DNA from: Craterostigma plantagineum
Lineage: Eukaryota; Streptophyta; Magnoliopsida; Lamiales; Linderniaceae
Length of the DNA: 64,000 nt
Direction: 5' to 3'
Assembly: GCA_027422505.1 (NCBI GenBank)
Contig: JAPQWV010000496.1
Span: 62,001-126,000, forward strand
Numbering within the stretch: position 1 is the first letter of the stretch; the number at the start of each line of letters is the position of its first letter. Below are positions 34,211 to 45,244 of this stretch, piece after piece. Both the position numbers and the translations under genes were made by a program. The notes beneath the pieces are model-generated. The model worked only from the letters and a program-made list of their open reading frames with translations. It was not told the DNA's origin and searched no databases.

Positions 34211-35090
34211 TCCTCCCCCCTTATAAGAATTTCGTCCCCGAAATTCCATCGAAAAAATAATTCTGGATACTTTTCTCTCATCTCGTCTTCGCGTTCCCAA
34301 ATAGCTTCTTCCAATACTTGGTTCCGCCACAAGACCTTCACGAGGGGTATATTCTTCTTCCGAAGGCGTTTCACCGCGTACATCAATATTTCCACCGGTC
34401 TTTCCTCGTAGCTCAAGTCCGGTTTCAACTTTTGATAAAGTGATTCACACTGCAGTACATGGCCCGACTCTGGGATGTATTTCCGTAATGTAGACACATA
34501 AAATACGTCATGAACTTGCGTGAGCGATGTTGGCAATTCGAGCTGGTACGCCACTTCTCCAACTCGTTTCACAATTGTGAAAGGTCCGATATATCTCGGA
34601 CTCAACTTCTCCTTCTTTCCGAAACGCTTTACTCCCTTCATTGGCGAGATCTTCAAAAAGACTTGATCGCCTTTATCAAACTGCAACGGCCTTCGTCTTT
34701 GCCTCATGTTTAACTCCTTCTGCGTGAAGAAGTACTTTAGGCTTTTATGATCTCTAAAGTTCTCTCATCGTTCTCCATATAAATAGTGTCGCCAGATTTT
34801 CAGGGCAAACACCACAGTTGCGAGTTCCAAATCATGTGTGGGGTAATTTTTCTCGTAGACTTTGAGCTGTCGGGAGGCATACGTAATTACCTTCTCGTTC
34901 TGCATCAACCCGCAACTCAAGCCATTTTTTTTTGAGGCATCACTGTATACCGAAATTCTTTCCATATCAGAGGGTATTGCAAGAAAAAGAACAGTTGTCA
35001 GTCGTTTCTTCAACTCCTTGAAGTTTACTTCACAAGCTTCCGTCCACCTAAATGAAACGTTCTTCATAAGTTAAGTCTGGCTTTCTTCAC
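34211..35090 (-). pseudogene. X pol remnant copy 1 (RNase H fragment plus chromodomain)
   Basis: 35067-34765 carries the RT/RNase H boundary and RNase H start ([46 protein letters not shown]). A TGA follows YGER, then 34707-34156 begins [20 protein letters not shown] and runs through GPY/F ([11 protein letters not shown]) and the chromodomain ([34 protein letters not shown]). The RNase H segment ending NMRQRR is fused directly to the RRPLQF region, so the rest of RNase H and the whole integrase zinc finger and catalytic core are missing. All X copies share this junction. Confidence 0.88.
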
Positions 35091-35174
35091 CGTTATTGTC
35101 ACGATGAGCAGGTGCCGTTGGATCCAAGTTGGCTTTCTTCATAAGTTTTTTTTTTTATTTATACGTATTAAATA
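35091..35174. other. Junction between X and Cassandra copy 1
   Basis: It contains X internal text (GAGCAGGTGCCGTTGGATCC), then a second copy of TGGCTTTCTTCATAAG, also present at 35081-35095 in part, a poly-T run and ATTTATACGTATTAAAT filler before the Cassandra LTR. This looks like a template-switch scar. Confidence 0.5.
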
Positions 35175-35690
35175 CCATACCGGGTGTCGCTATAGCATCG
35201 GTCCCTACCGGGACCAGTGGGGTTGGGCCCACCACACTCCGACTGATAGTCTGGCCCCACTGTACCACCCCTTAACCTTTCAGCGTGCTTCGTTCTCGCT
35301 CATACGCACCCCGGACAAACTTCCCAGGGGGTCACCCATCCTAAGATTACTTCAAGTCAAGCACGCTTAACTTTAAAGTTCTTTCGGATGGACTCCTGAA
35401 AAGGTAGGTCGACCTTGGTAATATGAGTAGTACTATCAATTCTCTTATATAATTCTTAGCCTGACACGCCCATACATTGTCAGTCTCAGGATTCCCTCTC
35501 ATTCGGGTGTCGGATCGGTTCATTCATGTACCCCTTCGCCTAAAAGCCTGCCAGGAGCCGCTCCTTGTCCGTGCACCTCTCTGGCACCGGCGATCACCCC
35601 CCACCCTCATCGGCCCCAGGCGTCACACGCCCACCAGCTTCCGCCTGGTTCGTCCCCGAACCAGCACCGTACTGCGAGAGGTTGTGCTCT
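35175..35690 (-). mobile_element. Cassandra-type TRIM fragment, copy 1
   Basis: On the minus strand: a partial PBS (AGAGCACAACC), a ~63-base internal region, then an LTR from 35627 (TGTGACGCCTGGGGCC) to about 35175. The last ~17 bases of the LTR (through GGGATGTGACA) are missing. The LTR carries a 5S rRNA-derived segment. Cassandra elements are short, non-coding LTR retrotransposons of land plants whose LTR holds a 5S-like sequence; they depend on other elements' enzymes. Confidence 0.8.
35305..35425 (-). promoter_or_regulatory. 5S rRNA-derived segment in Cassandra LTR copy 1
   Basis: On the minus strand it reads AGTTAAGCGTGCTTG, identical to the core of plant 5S rRNA that includes the A box, and then AGGATGGGTGACCCCCTGGG around the C box. 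The intervening GGCGAGAGTAGTACT of 5S is replaced by ACTTGAAGTAATCTT. In Cassandra this acts as an internal RNA polymerase III promoter; activity here is untested. Confidence 0.8.
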
Positions 35691-36775
35691 AGGAAAACTT
35701 TCGGGTCCTAAAAAGTAAATTATGAAATTTTGGGGTTTTTAAATGTAAAATTCAGAAATATATTTTTAAATTGGGAACTTAAGTGATATTTTGAGATTGA
35801 ACGTTAGAATTTGAAAATATATTAAAATATGGACCAATTGTGAAATTAGGGTCTTAAAGTGAAAATGATTAAATTTTGGTAACTCTTAGTGAAATTCAGG
35901 GGAGACTTTTGGTGGTTAAGATTTCGGGCCAATAAAAATCGGAACGCGGGCTTCGGGCTCGAATTATTTGGTGTATGAGGATTTTCGAGATCGGGCCGAG
36001 CTAATACCTCGGGCCGATACATTACATTTTATATGTTGCGTGGTGATATGTTGCATTTTATTTGCATGTCATTTGCATACACGTGGTACGAGAGGAGTTA
36101 TAATCGTGTGGGGTCACGGTAGTGTAGATGAGTGGGGCAAAGTGATCGATGTTAGTTGTCAGGATATGATTCGCTGAAGCGCTTGCGGTTGAGACCGAGA
36201 GGGGGCCGCTTGTCAATAAGGTGCGTTGAGACCGAGATGGGGCCGTTACCACTTGTCATTGTTATAGTTACGTTGAGACCGAGATGGGGCCGTACTATCA
36301 TGACATTATATGACATTTTATGCGTGGATTCCGAGTCTAGCCTAGGGCCCTATTTATGAGTTGAGAGTTGAAATAGGAACTAGCGTATGAGATGTCGAGC
36401 ATGCATTTGTGAGGTGCCGGGTTTGGGATGTGAGAGCATTTGCATTCATGCATATTTTCATCTACTGGGCAAAAGCTCAGGGTTTACGTGTGTAGGTAAG
36501 GCGGCTGATGGAGGTGACTCCACGGACTTTTGAGGGCGGCGCAGTACATGGGACGCGACCTGTGGAACGAGTTTATGTTTTGTGTTTTTAAATTTGGGCG
36601 TGTACTTCTTGGGTTTCGAGTCAATAAATAAAAATGTGTTTGTGTTTGGACTTATGGATTTAGACATTGAACGTATTTATACTATTATGTTTTAAAAGTT
36701 TTAATTAAATGGGCTTTCCGCTGCTTACGCTGCGAAAATCCGCCAAAATACGTATCTAGGAAGTCGGTCGTTACA
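35691..36775 (+). repeat. X LTR copy 2, 5'-truncated
   Basis: Begins inside the LTR at AGGAAAACTTTCGGGTCC, joined to the Cassandra PBS fragment GTGCTCT, and ends GGTCGTTACA at 36775. Three ~23-bp GAGACCGAGATGGGGCCG units lie at 36185-36295. It is the 5' LTR of the plus-strand X copy that follows. Confidence 0.9.
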
Positions 36776-38510
36776 GATGGTATCAGAGCATTAGGTTGTA
36801 GGTTCTGTAGACTGCCCATGTACTGCCGCTCAAAAGCCTGGAGGATCAGCGTACGCCTGTAAGTTTAATACGTAATTATGTGATTTACGATTTTTTTGAT
36901 ATATGCTTTGCGTGAATATTTGTGTGATTTTTTATGTGTTCCTTGATGTGTTCGAAAACTAGAGATTTCATACTTGTACACTTAGATTGGTAGAATTTCG
37001 GTTGAATTAAGGTAGGAAGAATGATATTGATATCCAGTAAAAAAAAAAAATTACGGACTTTTGATTGAATTTGGGGTTTCTTTGAAATTCGGAGAAATTT
37101 AAATTTTGGGCCTTTTCAAAATTTGGGTTTGTCAACTTGGGCTTGACCGAATCGGACCAAGCTGAAATTCGGGAAGTTAAAAAAAAAAATAAATGGTGAA
37201 ATAAAAGAGGGTTTAACAATATTAAATTTTTAAAGTTCGGGGCTTGTATACAAGTTTGAAAATGAGACGAGGACATAGAGAAACATGGGTTAATTGTAGA
37301 AATTTAGGAATTGAGACGATGATGTAAAGAAAACATGATAGAGTCGATGCATAACGATTACATAACTGAAAATCATATTACAACTCGAATAAAAAAAAAA
37401 ACTTAGGAGATAAAACATCGACGACGTTCAGGACGTTCTGCCGGCATCAACGATTGTTGATCCAATGCTCACGATTCACCATCCGATTCTTTCACTTCTT
37501 AAACATCTCAGCCGTCGATCTTTTTGCGAGATATCCTGGAAACATAATTAAATCTTCAGCCTTCAAAACCTGACCATTAGATCGCGCGCCAACTTGGATC
37601 CAACGACACCTGCTCATCGTGACAATAACGGTGAAGAAAGCCAGACTTAACTTATGAAGAACGTTCCATTTAGGTGGACGGAAGCTTGTGAAGTAAACTT
37701 CAAGGAGTTGAAGAAACGACTGACAACAGTTCTTGTTCTTACATTACCCTCTGATATGGAAAGATTTCCGGTATACAGTGATGCCCAAAAAAAAATGGCT
37801 TGAGGTGCGGGTTGATGCAGAACGAGAAGGTAATTACGTATGCCTCCCGACAGCTCAAAGTCTACGAGAAAAATTACCCCACACATGATTTGGAACTCGC
37901 AACTGTGGTGTTTGCCCTGAAAATCTGGCGACACTATTTATATGGAGAATGATGCGAGAACTTTAGAGATCATAAAAGCCTAAAGTACTTCTTCACGCAG
38001 AACGAGTTAAACATGAGGCAAAGACGAAGGCCGTTGCAGTTTGATAAAGGCGATCAAGTCTTTTTGAAGATCTCGCCAATGAAGGGAGTAAAGCGTTTCG
38101 GAAAGAAGGAGAAGTTGAGTCCGAGATATATCGGACCTTTCACAATTGTGAAACGAGTTGGAGAAGTGGCGTACCAGCTCGAATTGCCAACATCGCTCAC
38201 GCAAGTTCATGACGTATTTCATGTCTCTACATTACGGAAATACATCCCAGAGCCGGGCCATGTACTGCAGTGTGAATCACTTTATCAAAAGTTGAAACCG
38301 GACTTGAGCTACGAGGAAAGACCGGTGGAAATATTGATGTACGAGGTGAAACGCCTTCGGAATAAGAATATACCCCTCGTGAAGGTCTTGTGGCGGAACC
38401 AAGTATTGGAAGAAGCTATTTGGGAACGCGAAGACGAGATGAGAGAAAAGTATCCAGAATTATTTTTTTCGATGGAATTTCGGGGACGAAATTCTTATAA
38501 GGGGGGAGGA
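36776..38510 (+). mobile_element. X internal region, plus-strand copy without insert
   Basis: Includes the PBS TGGTATCAGAGC at 36778-36789 (initiator tRNA-Met type), a leader (GGTTCTGTAGACTGCCCATG), about 800 bases of non-coding AT-rich sequence, a short RNase H fragment at 37653-37950 and the chromodomain ORF. No gag, protease, RT or integrase core is present. Compared with the minus-strand copy at 43293-45972 it lacks about 1.1 kb: the junction lies between CTGCCGGCAT and TTGATCCAATGCTC (37439-37465) with short filler. The polypurine tract AAGGGGGGAGGA ends at 38510. Confidence 0.85.
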
Positions 38511-38546
38511 TGTAATGCCCGTGAAATTTATACGGGATTATTTTAA
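38013..38546 (+). CDS. X chromodomain ORF (plus-strand copy), 177 aa
   Basis: Starts at ATG 38013 ([18 protein letters not shown]). Residues 1-45 are the tail of integrase with the GPY/F motif ([20 protein letters not shown]), then the linker [20 protein letters not shown], then a chromodomain (about 95-150: [38 protein letters not shown]). The frame runs on through the polypurine tract and about 36 bases into the 3' LTR. Upstream, the RNase H part is broken by a poly-A change near 37790 and a TGA near 37950, so translation would have to start here. Chromodomains of chromoviruses bind modified histone H3 and steer integration; a stand-alone protein has no known role. Confidence 0.6.
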   Translation: MRQRRRPLQFDKGDQVFLKISPMKGVKRFGKKEKLSPRYIGPFTIVKRVGEVAYQLELPTSLTQVHDVFHVSTLRKYIPEPGHVLQCESLYQKLKPDLSYEERPVEILMYEVKRLRNKNIPLVKVLWRNQVLEEAIWEREDEMREKYPELFFSMEFRGRNSYKGGGCNAREIYTGLF

Positions 38547-40930
38547 TAATATTTGGAATGTGTGAAGTCGATTTCGAACATACACCGATTTCTTTCCGTG
38601 CCGAGCCAAGAATTTAGAATTGGATCCGAATAATTTAAAAAGGGGCCGAAATACTTTTGGGCCAAATGGAGAATAATGACCCAAATGTGAGAGAGATAGA
38701 TTAGGTTAGGACTTTTGGCCCAATAGTATAAAATAATAATAACAATAATAATAATAATAAAATTATTATGGCTAAAATTAAGTAAGGGAAAAATAAATAA
38801 AATAATTTCAATTCACCTCCATGTGAGTGTGGTAAATAAAACAAGATCTTTGACTTAATAAATGCACCTCCATCCATCTCCATGTGAGTATGGAGACAAG
38901 ATCTAACATTCAAGCCACCTCCATGCATCTCTATAATGGAAAGAGGACAAAATAACCTAACTAATATACCACTTAATACACCTAATCAATTAATATTACA
39001 TGAAGATAAATAAGAATAAATAAGCTAAAAAGAATAGAAAGAGAGGAGAGGAGAGGCGTGAGAGTGAGAGAGAAAAGGAAGAAAGGAGAGAAAGAAAAAG
39101 AAAGGAAAAAGGGAGAAAGAAGAGAAGGAGAAAAGAGAGGAGGAGAAAAACCTTCGGGAGCTCGGGATCGAAACTCTAGGGTCGGGATCACATCGAAACA
39201 ACCCGTTATGTAGTTATCTCCGGAATTTAAGGTAGGTGAAGATCACCTACGCAAGTAAACAAGTTTTGAATCCGTGAATTTTACGTGATTGCATGATCTC
39301 TTTCGAATTTATACGTGTTTATGTGCTAAACGTGAATTTCTTGTATGATTTTCGTGATGATGCTTACATGCTAAAATTCGGCCAGCTTAATACTTTAATC
39401 TTTATGAAGTTTAGGTTTATGAAACATGAGAATAGAGTTAGAGGAATTGTGGTTAAGAGGATAGAACAAAACTTGGGGAGGATTAGTGTTTTCTAGGGTT
39501 TTATTTATCCATTTCGGCCAAGAGGTTCAAAAATTAATATCTCACAATCTAGACCTCGGATTAGAAATCCCTTTGGACAGAATCGTGTTACGTAAGTTCT
39601 TTATCTGTGGTTAAAATTTCAAGTCCATCAGACATCGTTTACCTTGTGATCATTGAGAAATCCGAAACTGTCGCGAAACAGCCGTATAAAATAGTTATTT
39701 TTAAACTTTTAGGACTTAATCGAAATTTTACAAAATTCAGGGAGTCTGTGTTGTAAAGTTCCGAACAAGGTAGATTTTTAAAGAAATATAAAGATTTTGG
39801 GGCAGATATGAAATATTTAAAGATTCGGGTAGATCTGAAGCTTAGGAAAACTTTCGGGTCCTAAAAAGTAAATTATGAAATTTTGGGGTTTTTTAATGTA
39901 AAATTCAGAAATATATTTTAAATTGGGAACTTAAGTGATGTTTTGAGATTGGACGTTAGAATTTGAAAATATATTAAAATATGGACCAATTGTGAAATTA
40001 GGGTCTTAAAGTGAAAATGATTAAATTTTGGTAACTCTTAGTGAAATTCCGGGGAGACTTTTGGTGGTTAAGATTTCGGGCCGATAAAAATCGGAACGCG
40101 GGCTTCGGGCCCGAATTATTTGGTGTATGAGGATTTTCGAGATCGGGCCGAGCTAATACCTCGGGCCGATACATTACATTTTATATGTTGCGTGGTGATA
40201 TGTTGCATTTTATTTGCATGTCATTTGCATACACGTGGTACGAGAGGAGTTATAATCGTGTGGGGTCACGGTAGTGTAGATGAGTGGGGCAAAGTGATCG
40301 ATGTTAGTTGTCAGGATATGATTCGCTGAAGCGCTTGCGGTTGAGACCGAGATGGGGCCGCTTGTCAATAAGGTGCGGTTGAGACCGAGATGGAGCCGTT
40401 ACCACTTGTCATTGTTATAGTTACGGTTGAGACCGAGATGGGGCCGTACTATCATGACATTATATGACATATTATGCGTGGATTCCGAGTCTAGCCTAGG
40501 GCCCTATTTATGAGTTGAGAGTTGAAATAGGAACTAGCGTATGAGATGTCGAGCATGCATTTGTGAGGTGCCGGGTTTGGGATGTGAGAGCATTTGCATT
40601 CATGCATATTTTCATCTACTGGGCAAAAGCTCAGGGTTTACGTGTGCAGGTAAGGCGGCTGATGGCGGTGACTCCACGGACTTTTGAGGGCGGCGCAGTA
40701 CATGGGACGCGACCTGTGGAACGAGTTTATGTTTTGTGTTTTTAAATTTGGGCGTGTACTTCTTGGGTTTCGAGTCAATAAATAAAAATGTGTTTGTGTT
40801 TGGACTTATGGATTTAGACATTGAACGTATTTATACTATTATGTTTTAAAAGTTTTAATTAAATGGGCTTTCCGCTGCTTACGCTGCGAAAATCCGCCAA
40901 AATACGTATCCAGGAAGTCGGGTCGTTACA
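38511..40930 (+). repeat. X LTR copy 3, complete (2,420 bp)
   Basis: Starts TGTAATGCCCGTGAAATTTA after the polypurine tract and ends GTCGGGTCGTTACA at 40930. Its (ATT/AAT)n tract at 38733-38765 is shorter than in copy 1. It is the 3' LTR of the plus-strand X copy. GATA filler follows and then an inverted X LTR begins, so two LTRs meet tail to tail. Confidence 0.93.
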
Positions 40931-40934
40931 GATA

Positions 40935-43292
40935 CCATTTAATTAAAACTTTTAAAACATAATAGTATAAATACGTTCAATGTCTAAATCCATAAGTCCA
41001 AACACAAACACATTTTTATTTATCGACTCGAAACCCAAGAAGTACACGCCCAAATTTAAAAACACAAAACATAAACTCGTTCCACAGGTCGCGTCCCATG
41101 TACTGCGCCGCCCTCAAAAGTCCGTGGAGTCACCGCCATCAGCGCCTTACCTACACACGTAAACCCTGAGCTTTTGCCCAGTAGATGAAAATATGCATGA
41201 ATGCAAATGCTCTCATATCCCAAACCCGGCACCTCACAAATGCACGCTCGACATCTCATACGCTAGTTCCTATTTCAACTTTCAACTCATAAATAGGGCC
41301 CTACGCTAGACTCGGAATCCACGCATAAAATGTCATATAATGTCATGATAGTACGGCCCCATCTCGGTCTCAACCGTAACTATAACAATGACAAGTGGTA
41401 ACGGCCACATCTCGGTCTCAACCGCACCTTATTGACAAGCGGCCCCATCTCGGTCTCAACCGCAAGCGCTTCAGCGAATCATATCCTGACAACTAACATC
41501 GATCACTTTGCCCCACTCATCTACACTACCGTGACCCCACACGATTATAACTCCTCTCGTACCACGTGTATGCAAATGGCGTGCAAATAAAATGCAACAT
41601 ATCACCACGCAACATATAAAATGTAATGTATCGGCCCGAGGTATTAGCTCGGCCCGATCTCGAAAATCCTCATACACCAAATAATTCGGGCCCGAAGCCC
41701 GCGTTCCGATTTTTATCGGCCCGAAATCCTAACCACCAAAAGTCTCCCCGGAATTTCACTAAGAGTTACCAAAATTTAATCATTTTGACTTTAAGACCCT
41801 AATTTCACAATAGGTCCATATTTTAATATATTTTCAAATTCTAACGTCCAATCTCAAAATATCACTTAAGTTCCCAATTTAAAAATATATTTCTGAATTT
41901 TACATTTAAAAACCCCCAAATTTCATAATTTACTTTTTAGGACCCGAAAGTTTTCCTAAGCTTCAGATCTACCCGAATCTTTAAAAATTTCAGATCTGCC
42001 CCAAAATCTTTATATTTCTTTAAAAATCTACCTTGTTGGGAACTTTACAACACAGACTCCCTGAATTTTGTAAAATTTCGATTAAGTCCTAAATTTTAAA
42101 AATAACTATTTTATACGGCTGTTTCGCGACAGTTTCGAATTTCTCAATGATCACAAGGTAAACGATGTCCGATGGACTTGAAATTTTAACCACAGATAAA
42201 GAACTTACATAACATGATTCTGTACAAAGGGATTTCTAGTACGAGGTCTAGATTGAGAGATATGAATTTTTGAACCTCTTGGCCGAACTGGATAAATAAA
42301 ACCCTAGAAAACACTAATCCTCCCCAAGTTTTGTTCCATCCTCTTAACCACAATTCCTCTAACTCTATTCTTATGTTTCATAAACCTAAACTTCATAAAG
42401 ATTAAAGTATTAAGCTGGCCGAATTTTAGCATGTAAGCATCATCACGAAAATCATACAAGAAATTCACGTTTATCACATAAACACGTATAAATTCGAAAG
42501 AGATCATGCAATCACGTAAAACTCACGGATTAAAAACTTGTTTACTTGCGTAGGTGATCTTCACCTACCTTAAATTCCGGAGATAACTACATAACGGGTT
42601 GTTTCGATGTGATCCCGACCCTAGAGTTTCGATCCCGAGCTCCCGAAGATTTTTCTCCTCCTCTCTTTTCTCCTTCTCTTCTTTCTCCCTTTTTCCTTTC
42701 TTTTTCTTTCTCTCCTTTCTTCCTTTTATCCCTCACTCTCACGCCTCTCCTCTCCTCTCTTTCTATTCTTTTTAGCTTATTTATTCTTATTTATCTTCAT
42801 GTAATATTAATTGATTAGGTGTATTAAGTGGTATATTAGTTAGGTTATTTTGTCCTCTTTCCATTATAGAGATGCATGGAGGTGGCTTGATTGTTAGATC
42901 TTGTCTCCATACTCACATGGAGATGGATGGAGGTGCATTTATTAAGTCAAAGATCTTGTTTTATTTACCACACTCACATGGAGGTGAATTGAAATTATTT
43001 TATTTATTTTTCCCTTACTTAATTTTAGCCATAATAATTTTATTATTATTATTATTATTATTGTTATTATTACTTTATAATATTGGGCCAAAAGTCCTAA
43101 CCTAATCTATCTCTCTCACATTTGGGCCATTATTCTCCATTTGGCCCAAAAGTATTTCGGCCCCTTTTAAAATTATTCGGATCCAATTCTAAATTCTTGG
43201 CTCGGCACGGAAAGAAATCGGTGTATGTTCGAAATCGACTTCACACATTCCAAATATTATTAATGTAATCCCGAAATTTTACGGGCATTACA
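40935..43292 (-). repeat. X LTR copy 4, truncated at its U5 end
   Basis: On the minus strand it starts TGTAATGCCCGTAAAATTTC at 43292 and breaks off at ...TTTTAATTAAATGG (40935), losing about 70 bases of U5 including GGTCGTTACA. It is the 3' LTR of the minus-strand X copy with the insert. Confidence 0.92.
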
Positions 43293-44021
43293 TCCTCCTC
43301 CCTTATAAGAATTTCGTCCCCGAAATTCCATCGAAAAAAATAATTCTGGATACTTTTCTCTCATCTCGTCTTCGCGTTCCCAAATAGCTTCTTCCAATAC
43401 TTGGTTCCGCCACAAGACCTTCACGAGGGGTATATTCTTATTCCGAAAGCGTTTCACCTCGTACATCAATATTTCCACCGGTCTTTCCTCGTAGCTCAAG
43501 TTCGGTTTCAACTTTTGATAAAGTGATTCACACTGCAGTACATGGCCCGACTCTGGGATGTATTTCCGTAATGTAGACACATAAAATACGTCATGAACTT
43601 GCGTGAGCGATGTTGGCAATTCGAGCTGGTACGCCACTTCTCCAACTCGTTTCACAATTGTGAAAGGTCCGATATATCCCGGACTCAACTTCTCCTTCTT
43701 TCCGAAACGCTTTACTCCCTTCATTGGCGGGATCTTCAAAAAGACTTGATCGCCTTTATCAAACTGCAACGGCCTTCGTCTTTGCCTCATGTTTAACTCC
43801 TTCTGCGTGAAGAAGTACTTTAGGCTTTTATGATCTCTAAAGTTCTCGCATCGTTCTCCATATAAATAGTGTCGCCAGATTTTCAGGGCAAACACCACAG
43901 TTGCGAGTTCCAAATCATGTGTGGGGTAATTTTTCTCGTAGACTTTGAGCTGTCGGGAGGCATACGTAATTACCTTCTCGTTCTGCATCAACCCGCACCT
44001 CAAGCCATTTTTTTTAGGCAT
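43260..44021 (-). CDS. X RNase H-fragment/chromodomain ORF, 253 aa, intact
   Basis: From ATG 44021 ([17 protein letters not shown]) this is the only X copy with one continuous frame. Residues 1-75 are RNase H without its first acidic residue ([42 protein letters not shown]). It fuses at [16 protein letters not shown] to the integrase tail with GPY/F ([12 protein letters not shown]; other copies have SPRY), then the chromodomain (about 175-230). It extends through the polypurine tract into the LTR, ending ARKISGLH. A codon frame upstream continues without ATG to 44069. It has no catalytic triad of RT or integrase. It could be a translated chromodomain protein or a relic maintained only by recent copying. 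Confidence 0.65.
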   Translation of the reverse strand: MPKKNGLRCGLMQNEKVITYASRQLKVYEKNYPTHDLELATVVFALKIWRHYLYGERCENFRDHKSLKYFFTQKELNMRQRRRPLQFDKGDQVFLKIPPMKGVKRFGKKEKLSPGYIGPFTIVKRVGEVAYQLELPTSLTQVHDVFYVSTLRKYIPESGHVLQCESLYQKLKPNLSYEERPVEILMYEVKRFRNKNIPLVKVLWRNQVLEEAIWEREDEMREKYPELFFSMEFRGRNSYKGGGCNARKISGLH

Positions 44022-44205
44022 CACTGTATACCGAAAATCTTTCCATATCAGAGGGTATTGTAAGAACAAGAACTGTTGTCAGTCGTTTCTTCAACTCCTT
44101 GAAGTTTACTTCACAAGCTTCCATCCACCTAAATGGAACGTTCTTCATAAGTTAAGTCTGGCTTTCTTCACCGTTATTGTCACGATGAGCAGGTGCCGTT
44201 GGATC
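44022..44205 (-). pseudogene. Upstream RNase H/RT-thumb remnant of the minus-strand X copy
   Basis: On the minus strand this holds the [23 protein letters not shown] text starting at 44147, out of frame with the ORF below because of a poly-A length change near 44013. X internal non-coding text follows to the right. Confidence 0.6.
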
Positions 44206-45001
44206 CAAGTTGGCGCGCGATCTAATGGTCAGGTTTTGAAGGCTGAAGATTTAATTATGTTTACAGGATATCTCGCAAAAAGATCGACGGCTGAGATGTT
44301 TAAGAAGTGAAAGAATCGGATGGTGAATCGTGAGCATTGGATCAAAAGTCGGACGGATAATAGTGAAGGTGCTATTTCACTTACAGAGTCGCATGCGATT
44401 CTTGCTCTAACACGTAGAAATGCAATACCACGTGGCGACTTGTGGAGCGTTCAATCGGATAAAATGGACGGTGAAGATAGATTGCGAATTCACGCTTAAA
44501 AAGATTTCTATCTTATTAATGTCGGATTTCCAGTTCACTTTCTCGAGCATGTAACTTCTTTTAGACTGAAAATCATCGTGATGTGAAACCGCGAGAGTTG
44601 TAGAAGAGATAGAGATCCGTAACTTTCTTGTTGTGATCAATAAGAAAGGAAGCTCGGTTGATCCATGGACATATGTTGGAGTTCTGTCTTGTTTGTGCGT
44701 TAGTTCGCCGTACTAAATTCATTGATGTGACAGAGTCTATGCAGTGCATGTAAATACGGCATTGATTTAAACGTGAACACAATTTCTTTGTCATAATGGA
44801 CATCAACATATTTTTTCGAGATTTTGGATTGGATTTTTGTGATAAAAGTCCAATGTGATTTTCTTCCGGTGCGTGATCTCTGAAATCGAGATTACGACGC
44901 TCGAAGAAAAATCTGATCTCGAAATTTATGAAGTTTATCTTTATATGGCATTCGAAGGAAACTCAAAATTGATCTTGCTTATCCTTCGCTTCACTCACGC
45001 C

Positions 45002-45009
45002 TATAAATA
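45002..45009 (+). promoter_or_regulatory. TATA box of the X insert
   Basis: TATAAATA in the context CACGCCTATAAATAGGAAC, a textbook plant core promoter, about 70 bases upstream of the ATG at 45077. An A/C-rich leader (CACAATTCTCTCCAACCACA) follows, typical of plant 5' untranslated regions. Confidence 0.6.
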
Positions 45010-45076
45010 GGAACTTGATGCACGCTATTTTGCACCATAACACAATTCTCTCCAACCACATCATTTAATTTTCGTA

Positions 45077-45244
45077 ATGTATAATCTTGGAGGAAATGCG
45101 GATCGTGATGATGTTCCTCAGGAACCTTTTTGGAGGGAAAATCTCGAAAAGCTTAAATTTGAGTTATTCCTTCTTTTGGGATTGCTCTTCGCTGCAATCG
45201 CCATTTTTGTGATGTGGGTTGTCACTCACTGCAGTTGCGTTTAA
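45077..45244 (+). CDS. Small single-pass membrane protein ORF in the X insert, 55 aa
   Basis: ATG 45077 to TAA 45242-45244. The protein starts MYNLGGNADRDDVPQEPFW, a polar acidic N-terminus, followed by a charged stretch (RENLEKLKF). A hydrophobic segment of about 21 residues (residues 29-49, ELFLLLGLLFAAIAIFVMW) follows, with a short Cys-containing tail (THCSCV). That is a clear transmembrane helix, probably a type of small single-pass membrane protein. The TATA box and A/C-rich leader upstream support expression as its own unit. It is not related to any retrotransposon protein known to me. It may be a truncated captured host gene. No second copy of the ORF exists in the window, because the inverted copy at 48620 starts beyond it. 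Confidence 0.5.
   Translation: MYNLGGNADRDDVPQEPFWRENLEKLKFELFLLLGLLFAAIAIFVMWVVTHCSCV

Noticed and set aside
44407..44640. 77-codon frame conserved between 44407-44640 and 48778-49011
   Set aside because: The two copies are a recent duplication of one insert, so similarity does not show selection; no recognised domain.
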